64,000 nucleotides of DNA from Vagococcus martis. GTDB lineage: Bacteria > Bacillota > Bacilli > Lactobacillales > Vagococcaceae. The stretch lies in NCBI RefSeq assembly GCF_002026305.1, contig NZ_MVAB01000001.1, positions 806,001 through 870,000 of the forward strand. Reading direction: 5' to 3'. Position numbers and translations under genes: made by a program. Each line of letters begins with the position of its first letter. Position 1 is the stretch's first letter. The notes beneath the pieces were generated by a model. The model did not search any database and was not told the DNA's origin. It saw only the letters and a list, made by a program, of their open reading frames with translations. This document shows positions 28,190-38,833 of the stretch, one piece after another.

Positions 28190-29563
28190 GTGAAAAATAG
28201 ATTTGCTATCATTTTAGCAGCTGGAAAAGGCTCTCGTATGAAGTCTTCTCTATATAAAGTACTGCATCCAGTCGCTGGAAAGCCTATGGTTGAACATGTT
28301 CTAGAACAAATTGAACCTTTAAACACAACTGAAATTGTAACGGTTGTTGGGTATGGTGCTGAAAAAGTACAAGAACAATTAGGTGGGCGCTCAAAATATG
28401 CTCTACAAACAGAACAATTAGGGACTGGGCATGCTGTTTTAGCAACGTCTGATTTATTAAAAGACAAAGATGGTACAACATTGGTTATCTGTGGAGATAC
28501 TCCCCTACTAACTAAAGAAACACTAACTAAATTAGTCAACCATCATGAACAATTAAATGCCAAAGCAACTATTCTATCAGCTGTTGCTGAAGATGCTACA
28601 GGGTACGGTCGTATCATTCGAAATGATGAAAACTTAGTCGAAAAGATCGTTGAACAAAAAGATGCTTCAGAAGCAGAACTTGCCGTAACAGAATTTAATA
28701 CTGGAACATATTGTTTTGATAATCAATTTTTATTTGAAGCATTAGAAAAAGTTGGAAATGATAACGCACAAGGTGAATATTACTTGCCAGATGTGATCAG
28801 TATTTTAAAACAACAAGGTGAAGTTGTCACAGCGTATATCATGGACTCTGAAGAAGAATCAATGGGAGTTAATGACCGTGTTGCATTGGCTAAAGCAAAT
28901 CAATTAATGAAGCAACGTATCAATGAAAAACATATGCGTCAAGGTGTATCATTTATCGACCCAGACAACACATATATTGAATCAGATGTCGTTATTGGGG
29001 CTGATACTGTGATTGAACCTGGTGTGATGATTAAAGGCAACACAACGATTGGTAATAATTGTATCATCCGTTCAAATTCTACTATTACTGATAGTAAAAT
29101 TGGCGATGGTGTTGAAATTAAATCCTCTACGTTACAACAAGCAGTCGTTGGAAATCATTCTGATGTTGGACCTTATGCTCACCTACGACCTAATACTGTG
29201 ATTAACGAAAACGTCCATATAGGCAATTTTGTCGAGATTAAAAATGCTTCCATTGATGATGGATCAAAGGTTGGTCACTTAACTTATGTTGGAGACGCAA
29301 CTCTTGGTAAAGACATTAATATCGGATGCGGTACAGTATTCGCTAATTATGATGGCAAAAACAAACACCATATAACTGTTGGCGATCATGTATTTATCGG
29401 TAGCGGAACTATTTTAGTTGCCCCATTAACTGTTGAAAACAACAGTATGACTGCAGCTGGTTCTACTATCACTAAAAATATCAGTGAAAATGACTTAGGT
29501 ATTGCTCGTGCTCGTCAGGAAAATCTAGAAGATTATGCTAAAAATTTACCCTATAATAAATAA
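28190..29563 (+). CDS. glmU: Bifunctional GlcN-1-P acetyltransferase / UDP-GlcNAc pyrophosphorylase
   Basis: Makes UDP-GlcNAc for wall synthesis. The 457 residues contain the N-terminal uridyltransferase ([20 protein letters not shown]) and a C-terminal left-handed beta helix of hexapeptide repeats with GPYAHLRP and the acetyl-CoA region near the end. The start is GTG 28190 after AAGGAGTG; upstream in-frame codons would run into the purR terminator. Followed by prs after 92 bases. Confidence 0.96.
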   Translation: MKNRFAIILAAGKGSRMKSSLYKVLHPVAGKPMVEHVLEQIEPLNTTEIVTVVGYGAEKVQEQLGGRSKYALQTEQLGTGHAVLATSDLLKDKDGTTLVICGDTPLLTKETLTKLVNHHEQLNAKATILSAVAEDATGYGRIIRNDENLVEKIVEQKDASEAELAVTEFNTGTYCFDNQFLFEALEKVGNDNAQGEYYLPDVISILKQQGEVVTAYIMDSEEESMGVNDRVALAKANQLMKQRINEKHMRQGVSFIDPDNTYIESDVVIGADTVIEPGVMIKGNTTIGNNCIIRSNSTITDSKIGDGVEIKSSTLQQAVVGNHSDVGPYAHLRPNTVINENVHIGNFVEIKNASIDDGSKVGHLTYVGDATLGKDINIGCGTVFANYDGKNKHHITVGDHVFIGSGTILVAPLTVENNSMTAAGSTITKNISENDLGIARARQENLEDYAKNLPYNK

Positions 29564-29655
29564 TTTCACTGCAAACACTTGATTTATTAGTAGAATATGT
29601 CTAATATTTGTATGTAAGTGTATACTCAGTTAAAAAGAAGAAAGTGGAGGTTCTC

Positions 29656-30657
29656 ATGTCTAATCATTACTTTGATCCAAAGTTAAAAATCTTTTCGTTA
29701 AATTCAAACAAGCCTTTAGCACAAAAAATTGCTGATGCAGTTGGTGTGGAACTTGGTAAGTCTGAAGTAAGAAAGTTTAGTGATGGTGAAATTCAAATCA
29801 ATATCGAGCAAAGTATTCGTGGTAGTCACGTATACTTAATCCAATCTACAAGTAACCCTGTAAACGACCATTTAATGGAATTACTGATTATGATTGATGC
29901 TCTAAAACGTGCAAGTGCACAAACTATTAACATTGTGATGCCATATTATGGCTATGCAAGACAAGATAGAAAAGCTCGTTCTCGTGAGCCGATTACATCA
30001 AAACTTGTTGCTGATATGTTAGAAACTGCTGGAGCAACTCGTTTATTAACACTAGACTTACACGCTGCACAAATTCAAGGATTTTTTGATATTCCAGTGG
30101 ATCATTTAATGGCTGCTCCTTTACTAGCAAACTACTTTATCGATCATGGTTATGAAGGCGATGATGTAGTGGTGGTTTCACCTGATCATGGTGGCGTAAC
30201 ACGTGCTCGTAAATTAGCTGAAAATCTAAAATCTCCAATCGCGATTATCGACAAACGTCGTCCAAAAGCTAATGTTGCCGAAGTAATGAATATTATCGGT
30301 GAAGTAAAAGGTAAAAAATGTGTCATTATCGATGACATGATTGATACAGCTGGAACAATTACTCTTGCTGCTGAAGCCTTGAAAGAAAAAGGCGCAACAG
30401 AAGTCGTTGCATGTTGTACTCACCCTGTTTTATCAGGACCTGCAATTGATCGAATCAACAACTCATCAATTGAAAAATTAATCATCACAGACTCTATCCT
30501 TTTACCAGAAGAGAAAAAATCTGATAAAATCGAAACAGTTAGTGTTGGAGAATTAATGGGAGATGCAATCAAACGTATCCATGAGAACAAGCCAGTTAGT
30601 CCATTATTTGAAAAAAACGTAAATAAAAAGAGGCTGACCCAAAAGTCTCTAGAATAA
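29656..30657 (+). CDS. prs: Ribose-phosphate pyrophosphokinase, C-terminus replaced by an IS end
   Basis: Makes PRPP from ribose-5-phosphate and ATP. Class I motifs are intact: [35 protein letters not shown] and the PRPP loop [16 protein letters not shown] 29656 follows TGGAGG. The last residues, RLTQKSLE, are encoded by the left inverted repeat of an IS1182-family element that starts near 30628, and the stop codon is in the IS. The catalytic part ends well before this, so function is probably kept; the native last few residues and terminator are gone. Confidence 0.94.
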   Translation: MSNHYFDPKLKIFSLNSNKPLAQKIADAVGVELGKSEVRKFSDGEIQINIEQSIRGSHVYLIQSTSNPVNDHLMELLIMIDALKRASAQTINIVMPYYGYARQDRKARSREPITSKLVADMLETAGATRLLTLDLHAAQIQGFFDIPVDHLMAAPLLANYFIDHGYEGDDVVVVSPDHGGVTRARKLAENLKSPIAIIDKRRPKANVAEVMNIIGEVKGKKCVIIDDMIDTAGTITLAAEALKEKGATEVVACCTHPVLSGPAIDRINNSSIEKLIITDSILLPEEKKSDKIETVSVGELMGDAIKRIHENKPVSPLFEKNVNKKRLTQKSLE

Positions 30658-32430
30658 ACTAAAAGGAAGAAAATCTTTTTTCGATTTTCTTCCTTTTTTG
30701 ACGTAAAAAATAGCACTATCCTATATAATTAAAGTGACGAAACCAACTAAAAAGGAGTGCTATTTATGTATAAGAATTATAACACGAAACAGGTTACTTT
30801 ATCACTGAATTTAGATATTTATTTAGAAGAAAATGATATCGCTTTTGCGATTGATGAGTTAGTAGAAAGCATCCCTGTGGATGTGTTCTCAGTTTTTGAG
30901 CATCGAATGGGAACTTCGTCTTATCATCCAAAAATGATGTTGAAGCTTATTCTGTGTGGCTACACTCAATCTATTTTTTCAGGCAGAAAGATAGAAGCTA
31001 TGTCTAAAGATAGCATTCGTGCCATGTGGTTAACGCAATCACAGACACCTAACTTCAGAACAATTAATCGATTCAGAGTGAACCCACTGGTTCAACCGAT
31101 ACTTCAAGAATGTTTTATTCAATTTAGAAATCAGCTTGTTTCTCAACAATTAATTGATGAAGAAGCTATTTTTATTGATGGAACAAAGTTAGAAGCCAAC
31201 GCAAATAAATATACCTTCGTTTGGAAAAAGAGTACACAACGTTATGAAGAATCTTTGAGAGAAAAGTCAAAGTCCTATTATCAACAACTTGTAGAAGAGC
31301 AAATTATTCCATCTATTTGTTCAGAAGATGATGAGTTAAACACAGGAAATTTAAAACAAATCATTGATGAGTTGGAAATGAAAGTAAGTGATTTAAGTAC
31401 TAAAATTGAAAATACTTCAGATGTTCAAGAGAGAAAAGAACTTCGTTCTGAGCGTAAAGAGCCTAAAAAAGCATTGAAAGCTTTTTCTGACTTTATCTAT
31501 AGAAAGCAAAAATATAAAGAACAACATGATATTTATAACGGTAGAAATAGCTACTCTAAAACAGATCATGATGCCACTTTTATGAGAATGAAAGATGACC
31601 ACATGATGAATGGTCAGTTAAAACCTGGATATAACGTTCAAATTGCAACCAATCATCAATACGTTTTAGCATATGAAACATTTTCAAATCCAACGGATTT
31701 TAAAACAATGATTCCCTTCTTAGATACTATCAAGAAATCTTATTTTGACTTACCTAAATACATTGTGGCTGACGCAGGTTATGGTAGTGAAGAAAACTAT
31801 CAAGCAATTTTAGATGATTTTGAAAGAACTCCATTAATTACTTATACAATGTATCAGAAAGAACACACTAAAAAATATAAACAAAATCCATTCATTCCAG
31901 ATAACTGGATTTATAATGAATTGGCAGATACTTATATTTGCCCGAATAATTGAGAAGTCAAATTTAGAAATTACTCTACTCGAACGGATAAATCTGGATT
32001 CAAAAGACAACTTAAAATATATGAATGTGAGTCTTGTTTAAATTGCCCAGTTAGAGCATTATGTACTCGTGCGAAGAGTAGTAAAAATCGAGTGATTCAA
32101 AGAAATGGGAATTGGGAATATTTTAAAGCTCACGTAAGAGAGCTTTTGAAAGAGGATGTCACAGGAGAAATATATCGTCAAAGAAAAATAGATGTTGAAC
32201 CAGCCTTTGGAAATCTGAAGGCTAATTTGGCATTCAATCGATTCTCTGTAAGAGGAAAAGATAAGATTTCACAGGAGCTGGGATTTGCGTTAATGGCACT
32301 AAATTTAAGAAAACTGAGAAAAAATAGGAAGGATATTAGTAAGAGATCACGAAAAAACAAGCATTCTGAAATGAGAGGTTTCATTTTGGAATGCTTGTTT
32401 TCTGTAAAGAGACTTTTGGGTCAGCCTCTT
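30628..32430 (+). mobile_element. IS1182-family insertion sequence, copy 1
   Basis: Bounded by 23-bp inverted repeats (30628-30650 and 32408-32430) with the core GAGGCTGACCCAAAAGTCTC. About 1.8 kb with one transposase frame on the plus strand. No target duplication is evident: the flanks are A/T runs (AAATAAA and ATTTTTAA). It sits in the end of prs and 4 bases from the stop codon of the convergent mscL. A second copy lies inverted at 39480-41312. Confidence 0.92.
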
Positions 32431-32469
32431 ATTTTTAATTTTTGTTTTCTGTTTCGTCTTCTTGTTTAA
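30766..32469 (+). pseudogene. IS1182-family transposase, inactivated by a nonsense codon
   Basis: DDE transposase of the IS1182 family, starting at ATG 30766 behind AAAGGAG. Domains include the N-terminal HRMGTSSYHPKMMLK segment, IFIDGTKLEANANKYTF and YIVADAGYGSEENY. The frame is cut by TGA at 31951-31953 where copy 2 reads CGA (Arg in PNNREVKF); the same frame then stays open through the C-terminal part to 32469. In both copies the frame runs through the terminal repeat and takes its stop from flanking DNA. Confidence 0.9.
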
Positions 32470-32884
32470 TAGTTGATTGTTCTGCTAATAATTGACGAAT
32501 GTCTTTTAGAACATCTTCAGTTGTTTCAGCTGTTTCTTCCTCTTCTTCTTCAGCCTTATCTTTAGTCATTAAGTTTTCTGCTTTATTAACAGATTTTACA
32601 ATAATGAATAAAACAAATGCTGTAATTAAGAATGTGATAATTGCTGAAATCAATTTACCATAATCAAACGTGACACCATTTACTGCAAAAGTCATGCCTT
32701 TTGTTGCATCTTCCACTGTTTCTGCTCCAGGAAATAATAAACTGATAATTACTCCTATAATTGGTGTAATCAAACCATCTACCATAGCATTCACAACGCT
32801 CGTAAATGCACCACCTATAATAATACCAACAGCCATATCTATTACACTACCACGTGCAATAAACTCCTTAAATTCCTTTATCAT
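32435..32884 (-). CDS. mscL: Large-conductance mechanosensitive channel
   Basis: A 149-residue membrane channel that opens on hypo-osmotic shock. Typical N-terminus IKEFKEFIARGSVIDMAVG (GNVIDMAVG-like), two membrane helices, a central periplasmic loop and a Glu-rich C-terminus. ATG 32884 is 8 bases from GGGGG and gives the usual MscL N-terminus; ATG 32890 and TTG 32899 upstream are less likely. Copy 1 of the IS1182 element ends 4 bases after its stop codon, so its own terminator was displaced. Confidence 0.94.
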   Translation of the reverse strand: MIKEFKEFIARGSVIDMAVGIIIGGAFTSVVNAMVDGLITPIIGVIISLLFPGAETVEDATKGMTFAVNGVTFDYGKLISAIITFLITAFVLFIIVKSVNKAENLMTKDKAEEEEEETAETTEDVLKDIRQLLAEQSTIKQEDETENKN

Positions 32885-33151
32885 TTTCATATCCCCCAAT
32901 CATTTCCATATTATAGCAAACTTTTTTATAAAAATCATTTATAATAAATTGACATGTAACACTGTTGTAATATATGATAATATACTGTAATGATGTATAT
33001 TTATTGTGAGCATTACAATTTTGTTAAGTTTTAATCAAAAAAATAAAATCCAATGTGTTTTCCTATCTTACCACCCTTTTTTTTGGTAACCTAGAGAGTG
33101 TATCGTCACACTTAAAGAACCACTTGATGACGATAATAAAGGAGTTTTTTT

Positions 33152-34414
33152 ATGACAATTAAATTAAATAACCAAGTGAATTTACATATTATTCCAACAA
33201 CAAAATATAAAACTGTTCGCATTGTCGTTCGATTTGCAACACCTCTTGATGCAACTTTTAGTAGTAAACGTTCGTTACTTGCAAGTTTAATGGAAACAAA
33301 TAGTTTAAACTTTCCTGACCAAGTAGCATTAAGTAAAAAGCTAGCTGATTTATACGGGGCAGGGTTTTATGTGAGTGTTAATCGGACTGGTAATGAGCAT
33401 TATCTAAGTATTGGCTTAAATGTCATTAACGATAACATCGCGCCCAATGGTGTTTCTATTTTAGAAGATTCTGTCGAATTTTTAAAAGAAATTATTTTTA
33501 ATCCTAATATTAAAGATGGAAAATTTGATGAGGAAACATTTAATCGTGAAAAAGAAAATCTAATCATTGATATTGAATCAATTTTTGATGATAAACAAAC
33601 TTACGCTTCTATGTCTTTACAAAATCTTTTCTTTTCAGATAGTAAAAATCAAAAAACACCAAGTTTTGGTGATATTGAGCAAATCAAATCTGAAACACCA
33701 AAATCTATTGCTGACTACTACAATTATATGATTCAACACGATAAAATAGATATCCTAGTTAGTGGTGATGTTGAAGAAGGATATGTGGAAAAATGTTTTA
33801 AAAATTTCGGTTTTTCTGATAGAGAAAAATTGGATACTGAACTATTTTACAAACAACCTTTCAAAAATATTATTCAACAAAAAAGTGAAGTTCTACCTGT
33901 TATGCAATCTAAATTAAATATTGGTTATCACTGTGATGTTTATTACCATGATGACATGTATTTTCCATTAATGGTCTTTAATGGACTGTTTGGTGGATTT
34001 CCACATTCGAAATTATTTTTAAACGTTCGTGAAAAACATAGTTTAGCTTATTATGCAAGTAGCTCAATTGATCCGTTTAGAGGATTTTTAACTGTACAAA
34101 CTGGTATTGATAGCTCAAATCGTGAACGTGTCTTACGATTAGTTAATGAGCAATTAAAAGACATGACAACGGGTGAATTTCCTGATGATCTATTAGAACA
34201 AACAAAAAAAATGTTAATCAATCAATATTTGTTGTCATCTGATAATCAACGTGCGGTTGTTGAACAACAGTACCTCTTCTCTAACGTTCCTTATGCTGAT
34301 TTATCTCAAGATGAGTGGATCAAAAAAATGAATGCTGTCACTCGAGAAGACGTTCAAGATGTGGCAACAACTATTAATTTACAAGCAGTTTATTTCATGG
34401 AAGGAGGAAAATAA
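33152..34414 (+). CDS. ymfF: M16-family peptidase-like protein, non-catalytic subunit
   Basis: A 420-residue M16 (pitrilysin/MPP-like) protein homologous to Bacillus YmfF. It lacks the zinc motif HxxEH: the equivalent region reads RSLLASLMETNSLNF. It probably pairs with the active YmfH encoded 1 base downstream. In other Firmicutes the pair precedes ymfI, rodZ and pgsA, as here. A TATCGTCA/TGACGATA inverted repeat (33101-33108, 33128-33135) lies in the leader and might be regulatory. Confidence 0.88.
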   Translation: MTIKLNNQVNLHIIPTTKYKTVRIVVRFATPLDATFSSKRSLLASLMETNSLNFPDQVALSKKLADLYGAGFYVSVNRTGNEHYLSIGLNVINDNIAPNGVSILEDSVEFLKEIIFNPNIKDGKFDEETFNREKENLIIDIESIFDDKQTYASMSLQNLFFSDSKNQKTPSFGDIEQIKSETPKSIADYYNYMIQHDKIDILVSGDVEEGYVEKCFKNFGFSDREKLDTELFYKQPFKNIIQQKSEVLPVMQSKLNIGYHCDVYYHDDMYFPLMVFNGLFGGFPHSKLFLNVREKHSLAYYASSSIDPFRGFLTVQTGIDSSNRERVLRLVNEQLKDMTTGEFPDDLLEQTKKMLINQYLLSSDNQRAVVEQQYLFSNVPYADLSQDEWIKKMNAVTREDVQDVATTINLQAVYFMEGGK

Positions 34415-34415
34415 C

Positions 34416-35711
34416 ATGAAAAAAAACTATTATCCTTCTATTAATGAAACCCTTTATACAGAAGTGTTGCCTAATGGATTAGAAGTGATGTTACTGCCTA
34501 AAGAAGATTTCCATAAAACATATGGTCTTTTTACTACAAATTACGGCTCAATTGATAGTGAATTTGTGCCGATTGGAAAAAAAGATTTTATCACGGTTCC
34601 TGATGGTATTGCTCACTTTTTAGAACATAAATTATTTGAAAAAGAAGATGAGGATGTCTTCCAAAAATTTGGTCGTCAAGGTGCCGCATCAAATGCTTTT
34701 ACGAGTTTTACTCGTACAAGTTATTTATTTTCAAGCACTGATAACGTCATGCAAAATGTCGAAACATTGATTGATTTTGTTCAAAGTCCTTATTTTACAG
34801 AAGAATCTGTCCAAAAAGAAAAAGGGATTATTGGCCAAGAAATCCAAATGTATCAAGATGAACCAAACTGGCGTTTATTTTTTGGTATTTTAAATAATAT
34901 GTACCCAAAACACCCATTACATATTGATATTGCTGGAACAATCGATAGTATTGAACCCATTACAGCAGATGATTTATATACTTGTTACAATACATTTTAT
35001 CATCCAAGTAATATGAACTTATTTATCGTTGGAAAAATGAATCCTGAGGAAATGATGGCCTTTATTAAAGACAATCAAGCGGCCAAAGAATTTCCAAAAG
35101 CAACTGAAATCAAACGTCATTTCCCGAAAGAGACAGCAGATGATATTGTCAAAGAAGATAGTATCACCCTATCTGTTAATCGACCAAAGGCAGTTGTTGG
35201 CTTAAAAGGACTTGATACACCACCTGAAGATGGATTCGAACGCCTTAAATATCAAACAACCATTCAATTATTATTACAATTATTATTTGGGATGAGCTCA
35301 AATAATTATCTTACTATGTATAATAGTGGCTTAATTGATGATAGCTTCTCATTTGAATTTTCATTTGATCGTAGCTTCCATTTTGCCGATTTCAGTTCAG
35401 ATACTGATGAGCCTGAGCGTTTTGCCAACCAAATAATTAATTACTTATTAAAATCAGATAATAGTCCTGAATTAACTAAACAAAACTTAGATTTGGCGAA
35501 GAAAAAAATGATTGGAAAACATTTGAAATCATTGGATTCACTAGAGTATATTGCCAACCAATTTAGCGGAATGAAATTTGGTGACACAACTTTATTTGAT
35601 TTAGTCACTGTCATTAATAGCATTGAATTAAGTGACATCAAAGCCGTACAAGAATCATTTATCAGACCTGAAGCATTAAGTCGTTTCTTTATCTACCCAG
35701 AAGAAAGGTAA
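34416..35711 (+). CDS. ymfH: M16-family zinc peptidase
   Basis: A 431-residue M16 peptidase with an intact inverted zinc motif HFLEH (in GIAHFLEHKLFE) and the downstream Glu region EEDVFQKFGRQGAASNAFT. It starts at ATG 34416 behind AAGGAGG, 1 base after the stop of ymfF. Probable heterodimer with that inactive partner; substrates are unknown, though some relatives process peptide products. Confidence 0.9.
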   Translation: MKKNYYPSINETLYTEVLPNGLEVMLLPKEDFHKTYGLFTTNYGSIDSEFVPIGKKDFITVPDGIAHFLEHKLFEKEDEDVFQKFGRQGAASNAFTSFTRTSYLFSSTDNVMQNVETLIDFVQSPYFTEESVQKEKGIIGQEIQMYQDEPNWRLFFGILNNMYPKHPLHIDIAGTIDSIEPITADDLYTCYNTFYHPSNMNLFIVGKMNPEEMMAFIKDNQAAKEFPKATEIKRHFPKETADDIVKEDSITLSVNRPKAVVGLKGLDTPPEDGFERLKYQTTIQLLLQLLFGMSSNNYLTMYNSGLIDDSFSFEFSFDRSFHFADFSSDTDEPERFANQIINYLLKSDNSPELTKQNLDLAKKKMIGKHLKSLDSLEYIANQFSGMKFGDTTLFDLVTVINSIELSDIKAVQESFIRPEALSRFFIYPEER

Positions 35712-35717
35712 TTTGAC

Positions 35718-36443
35718 ATGAGATATGTGTTAGTTACAGGAGCTAGTGGAGATATTGGCTCTGCTTGTGTTTTAAAATTAGCTAAGAAAGGATACTCCGT
35801 TTATTGCCATTATTATCAACAAGAGAATAAAATCACCTCGTTGATTAATGACTTACAACAACTGTATCCAAAACAGGATTTCTTTGCTATCCAAGCTGAC
35901 TTAAGTCAAGAAATTGATGTCAATCGACTAGTTGACTCCTTATTTCAACTTCATGCCATTGTATTTGCTCATGGTGGAACAGTTTATAAACTACTAACTG
36001 ATACGACTGAAGAAGAGATGCGATTTTTATGGGATACTCATGTAAAACAACCCATTCGCTTGTGTCAACTATGTCAATCTTCGCTAACAAAACAATCTTC
36101 TAGTCAGATTGTCTTTATCAGTTCGGTCTATGGTCTGATTGGCAGCTCTATGGAAGTTATGTATAGTACAGTTAAGGGTGCACAAATCTCTTTTGTTAAA
36201 GCTTACGCAAAAGAAGTCGCCTCCATGAACTTAACAGTAAACAGTATTGCGCCAGGAGCTGTAGAAACACAAATGAATGCTCTATGGACTGAAAATGAAA
36301 AATATGAACTTATTTCAGAGATACCACTTAATCGTCTAGCACATCCTGAAGAAATTGCCTCACTTGTTACCTACTTATTAAGTGAAGATGCAACTTATAT
36401 GACAGGTTCTGTCATTCCCATAACTGGTGGTTGGACGCTTTAA
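35718..36443 (+). CDS. ymfI: SDR-family oxidoreductase (YmfI-like)
   Basis: A 241-residue short-chain dehydrogenase. The N-terminal NAD(P) motif is TGASGDIGSA, the active-site Ser is in FISSVYGLIGSS, and the expected YxxxK is YSTVKGA. The C-terminus has SIAPGAVETQMN and the GSVIPITGGW ending of FabG-like proteins. Physiological substrate unknown. The ribosome site overlaps the end of ymfH. Confidence 0.88.
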   Translation: MRYVLVTGASGDIGSACVLKLAKKGYSVYCHYYQQENKITSLINDLQQLYPKQDFFAIQADLSQEIDVNRLVDSLFQLHAIVFAHGGTVYKLLTDTTEEEMRFLWDTHVKQPIRLCQLCQSSLTKQSSSQIVFISSVYGLIGSSMEVMYSTVKGAQISFVKAYAKEVASMNLTVNSIAPGAVETQMNALWTENEKYELISEIPLNRLAHPEEIASLVTYLLSEDATYMTGSVIPITGGWTL

Positions 36444-36474
36444 TTAAAAATTAGAAAGAAAGGTGCACGCTCCC

Positions 36475-37371
36475 GTGGATACAATCGGTGAACAATTAAA
36501 AAAAGCCCGACTAAAAAAAGGGTTGACCATAGAAGACTTACAAAAAATTACAAAAATTCAACGTCGTTATCTATCTGCCATCGAAGCAAATGACTTCGAT
36601 GCTATGCCTAGTGATTACTATACTAGAACCTTTATTAGACAATATGCTGAAGCTGTCGGACTGAATTCACGACCATTAATTCGCCGATTTGAAGGAAAGC
36701 CTGATGAAAGCTATGAACAATTGCCATCTGCTACACCAGTCAAAGGGTCTCGTAAAGAAAAACACCAAAAAGAAGCAAAAAAACAGACCTCTTTTAAATC
36801 TTATTTGCCAGTTGTTTTACTTTCTTTAGTTGTTATTGCTATAATAGGGACAATTATTTATGCTATGCGATTAGATATTGCCAGTGGTCCACTTGTGCCA
36901 AAACCTGAAAAAACGGTTGTCATTGGTAGTAGTAGTGCGCAAAGTGAAGAAAGCCAATCACAATCTAGTACTACTGAATCATCTAAAGAAACCAAAGAGT
37001 CTTCGTCTAAAAAAGCTGATAATGAAAACAAGTTTAGTATCACATCTGATGCTACAGAGTTAGTCACTTATGCTGGTAAAAATGTGTCTACTCCAATAAA
37101 ACTTGATTTTACTGCTTTAGAAGGACCAGTTTGGATTGGTTTACAACAAAGTGGAACAAATGCTATCTACTATCAATATACGTTACAACCAGGTGAAACG
37201 ATTAGTTCTGTTGTACCTGAAGAAGCCACAGGAATTGATATTATTGTCGGGGCATCAAATAATTTATCAGTAAAAGTCAATAATAAAGAACTCGCTTTTA
37301 ATAAAGCTAATCCAACTACTGGTAAAAAAATTATTACTATAAATTTTGATACTACTAAGGAAAATGAATAG
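36475..37371 (+). CDS. rodZ: Cytoskeletal shape protein RodZ
   Basis: A 298-residue membrane protein linking MreB-type elongation machinery to the membrane. N-terminal helix-turn-helix of the RodZ type (IGEQLKKARLKKGLTIEDL), one membrane helix (about 110-130, LPVVLLSLVVIAIIGTIIYAM), a Ser/Glu-rich linker and a C-terminal beta domain (DUF4115). GTG 36475 is 9 bases after AAAGG; GTG 36463 lies on the ribosome site. It is placed between ymfI and pgsA as in many Firmicutes. Confidence 0.92.
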   Translation: MDTIGEQLKKARLKKGLTIEDLQKITKIQRRYLSAIEANDFDAMPSDYYTRTFIRQYAEAVGLNSRPLIRRFEGKPDESYEQLPSATPVKGSRKEKHQKEAKKQTSFKSYLPVVLLSLVVIAIIGTIIYAMRLDIASGPLVPKPEKTVVIGSSSAQSEESQSQSSTTESSKETKESSSKKADNENKFSITSDATELVTYAGKNVSTPIKLDFTALEGPVWIGLQQSGTNAIYYQYTLQPGETISSVVPEEATGIDIIVGASNNLSVKVNNKELAFNKANPTTGKKIITINFDTTKENE

Positions 37372-37395
37372 TAAAAAAAGGAAGGTCGTTTATAA

Positions 37396-37974
37396 ATGAA
37401 TTTACCAAACAAGCTGACGGTCATTAGAATTTGTATGATTCCACTATTTATGATTGTTGCTTTAGCTCCACTTAACTGGGGGGAAATTGATGTTTCTGGT
37501 ACCCCCTTATTAATCACTCAACTCGTTGCAGCGATTATTTTTGCGGTAGCAAGTATCACAGACTGGTTAGATGGAAAAATTGCTAGAAAACATAACTTAG
37601 TCACAAATTTTGGAAAGTTTGCTGATCCATTAGCAGATAAAATGTTAGTTATGACTGCTTTTATTGTATTAGTTGGACAAGGTAGTGCCCCATCTTGGGT
37701 TGTGGCTATTATTGTGTGTCGTGAACTAGCCGTAACAGGCTTACGTCTATTACTTGTTGAAGACGGTGAAGTCATGGCAGCTGCATGGCCTGGTAAAGTC
37801 AAAACAGCCACTCAAATGGTTGCAATTATCTTACTTTTACTTGGAAACGTGCCATTTAACGCGATTAATTTACCATTAGATCAAATCTTTTTATACATTT
37901 GTTTAGCAGCCACAATCTATTCAGGTATAGATTATTTCGTAAAAAACAAACACGTTTTCAAAGGTTCTATGTAA
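37396..37974 (+). CDS. pgsA: CDP-diacylglycerol-glycerol-3-phosphate 3-phosphatidyltransferase
   Basis: Makes phosphatidylglycerol phosphate, the anionic lipid precursor. In 192 residues the CDP-alcohol phosphotransferase motif is complete: DG at LDGKIAR, then G and the two Asp in FGKFADPLADK. Several membrane helices. GGAAGG precedes the ATG. A terminator at 37982 closes the ymfF-ymfH-ymfI-rodZ-pgsA run. Confidence 0.96.
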   Translation: MNLPNKLTVIRICMIPLFMIVALAPLNWGEIDVSGTPLLITQLVAAIIFAVASITDWLDGKIARKHNLVTNFGKFADPLADKMLVMTAFIVLVGQGSAPSWVVAIIVCRELAVTGLRLLLVEDGEVMAAAWPGKVKTATQMVAIILLLLGNVPFNAINLPLDQIFLYICLAATIYSGIDYFVKNKHVFKGSM

Positions 37975-37981
37975 TAATTGG

Positions 37982-38024
37982 CTCTGCTTCTGTTAAAATA
38001 ATGACACGAAGTAGAGTTTTTTAT
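37982..38024 (+). terminator. Terminator after pgsA
   Basis: CTCTGCTTC (37982-37990) pairs with GAAGTAGAG (38008-38016, one G-T), followed by TTTTTT. The loop is long (17 bases). Confidence 0.65.
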
Positions 38025-38094
38025 CTTTTTATTGGTTATTTTTTCGTAAGACACGTATAATAACCATGAAAGTATTATATTAAGGAGTGATTAC

Positions 38095-38631
38095 ATGTCT
38101 TCTCTATTTCGTTCCATCCAACGCCACGCTTTTGCTCGAGGAATCATCTATTTATTAGTCGGTATCTTGATTTTTCTTAGACCAAATCAGTTATTCAATA
38201 TGGCTGTCTATTTGATTGCAGGATACAATGCTATCCTTGGTTTAATTAATCTTGTCAGTTATTTAAGAAATCAACAAAATAGTCAAGTTTCTGTGAGTAT
38301 TTTTTATTTTATTGCCGCCCTTGTGATTTGGCTCTTTGCTAGACCAATTGCTAGTATCTTACCTATCTTTTTAGGTATTATGATTATTATTGGTGGAGCC
38401 ACAAAAATATCACGTGCACTTAATCTAAAACAATATGTCAATATTAGTTACGTTCCAATGTTACTTTATGGTATTGCTCTACTGCTTGCTGGGATTTTTA
38501 TTTTATTTAGACCTTTCAGTAGTCTAATTGTTTTATTTCAATTCTTTGGCGTGGTTCTAGCTCTATCAGGGATTTCTGAACTGGTTACAGCGATTAAAAT
38601 TCGCAACTATAAAAATCCAGATGTGTTTTAA
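38095..38631 (+). CDS. DUF308 / HdeD-like membrane protein
   Basis: A 178-residue protein made almost entirely of six membrane helices, with repeated ILIFLRP/FILFRPFSS elements at helix ends that are typical of the HdeD/DUF308 family. In enterobacteria HdeD is tied to acid resistance; no function is proven for Gram-positive forms. AAGGAG precedes ATG 38095. Monocistronic; the following 200 bases lead into an IS200-type element. Confidence 0.8.
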   Translation: MSSLFRSIQRHAFARGIIYLLVGILIFLRPNQLFNMAVYLIAGYNAILGLINLVSYLRNQQNSQVSVSIFYFIAALVIWLFARPIASILPIFLGIMIIIGGATKISRALNLKQYVNISYVPMLLYGIALLLAGIFILFRPFSSLIVLFQFFGVVLALSGISELVTAIKIRNYKNPDVF

Positions 38632-38833
38632 TCGAAAAAACGTTGTCCTCTTACCTAAAAGGGCTCTATGTCAAATCGTGTTGATGGACAATAATATTGA
38701 TGAAAAAGTCTCAAAAGTAAATATCCACCCGTGAAAACGGGTGGCTTTTTAATAGCCCTAGAAGGGCTCATTACCTACATACTCTCTAAAGAGAGCCTTT
38801 TAAAAGACCGCCAACCGCAATTCGAGAAACTTT

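Noticed and set aside
33101-33135. TATCGTCA/TGACGATA inverted repeat before ymfF as a terminator or riboswitch
   Set aside because: Eight-base arms with a 19-base loop and no T tract; noted under ymfF only.
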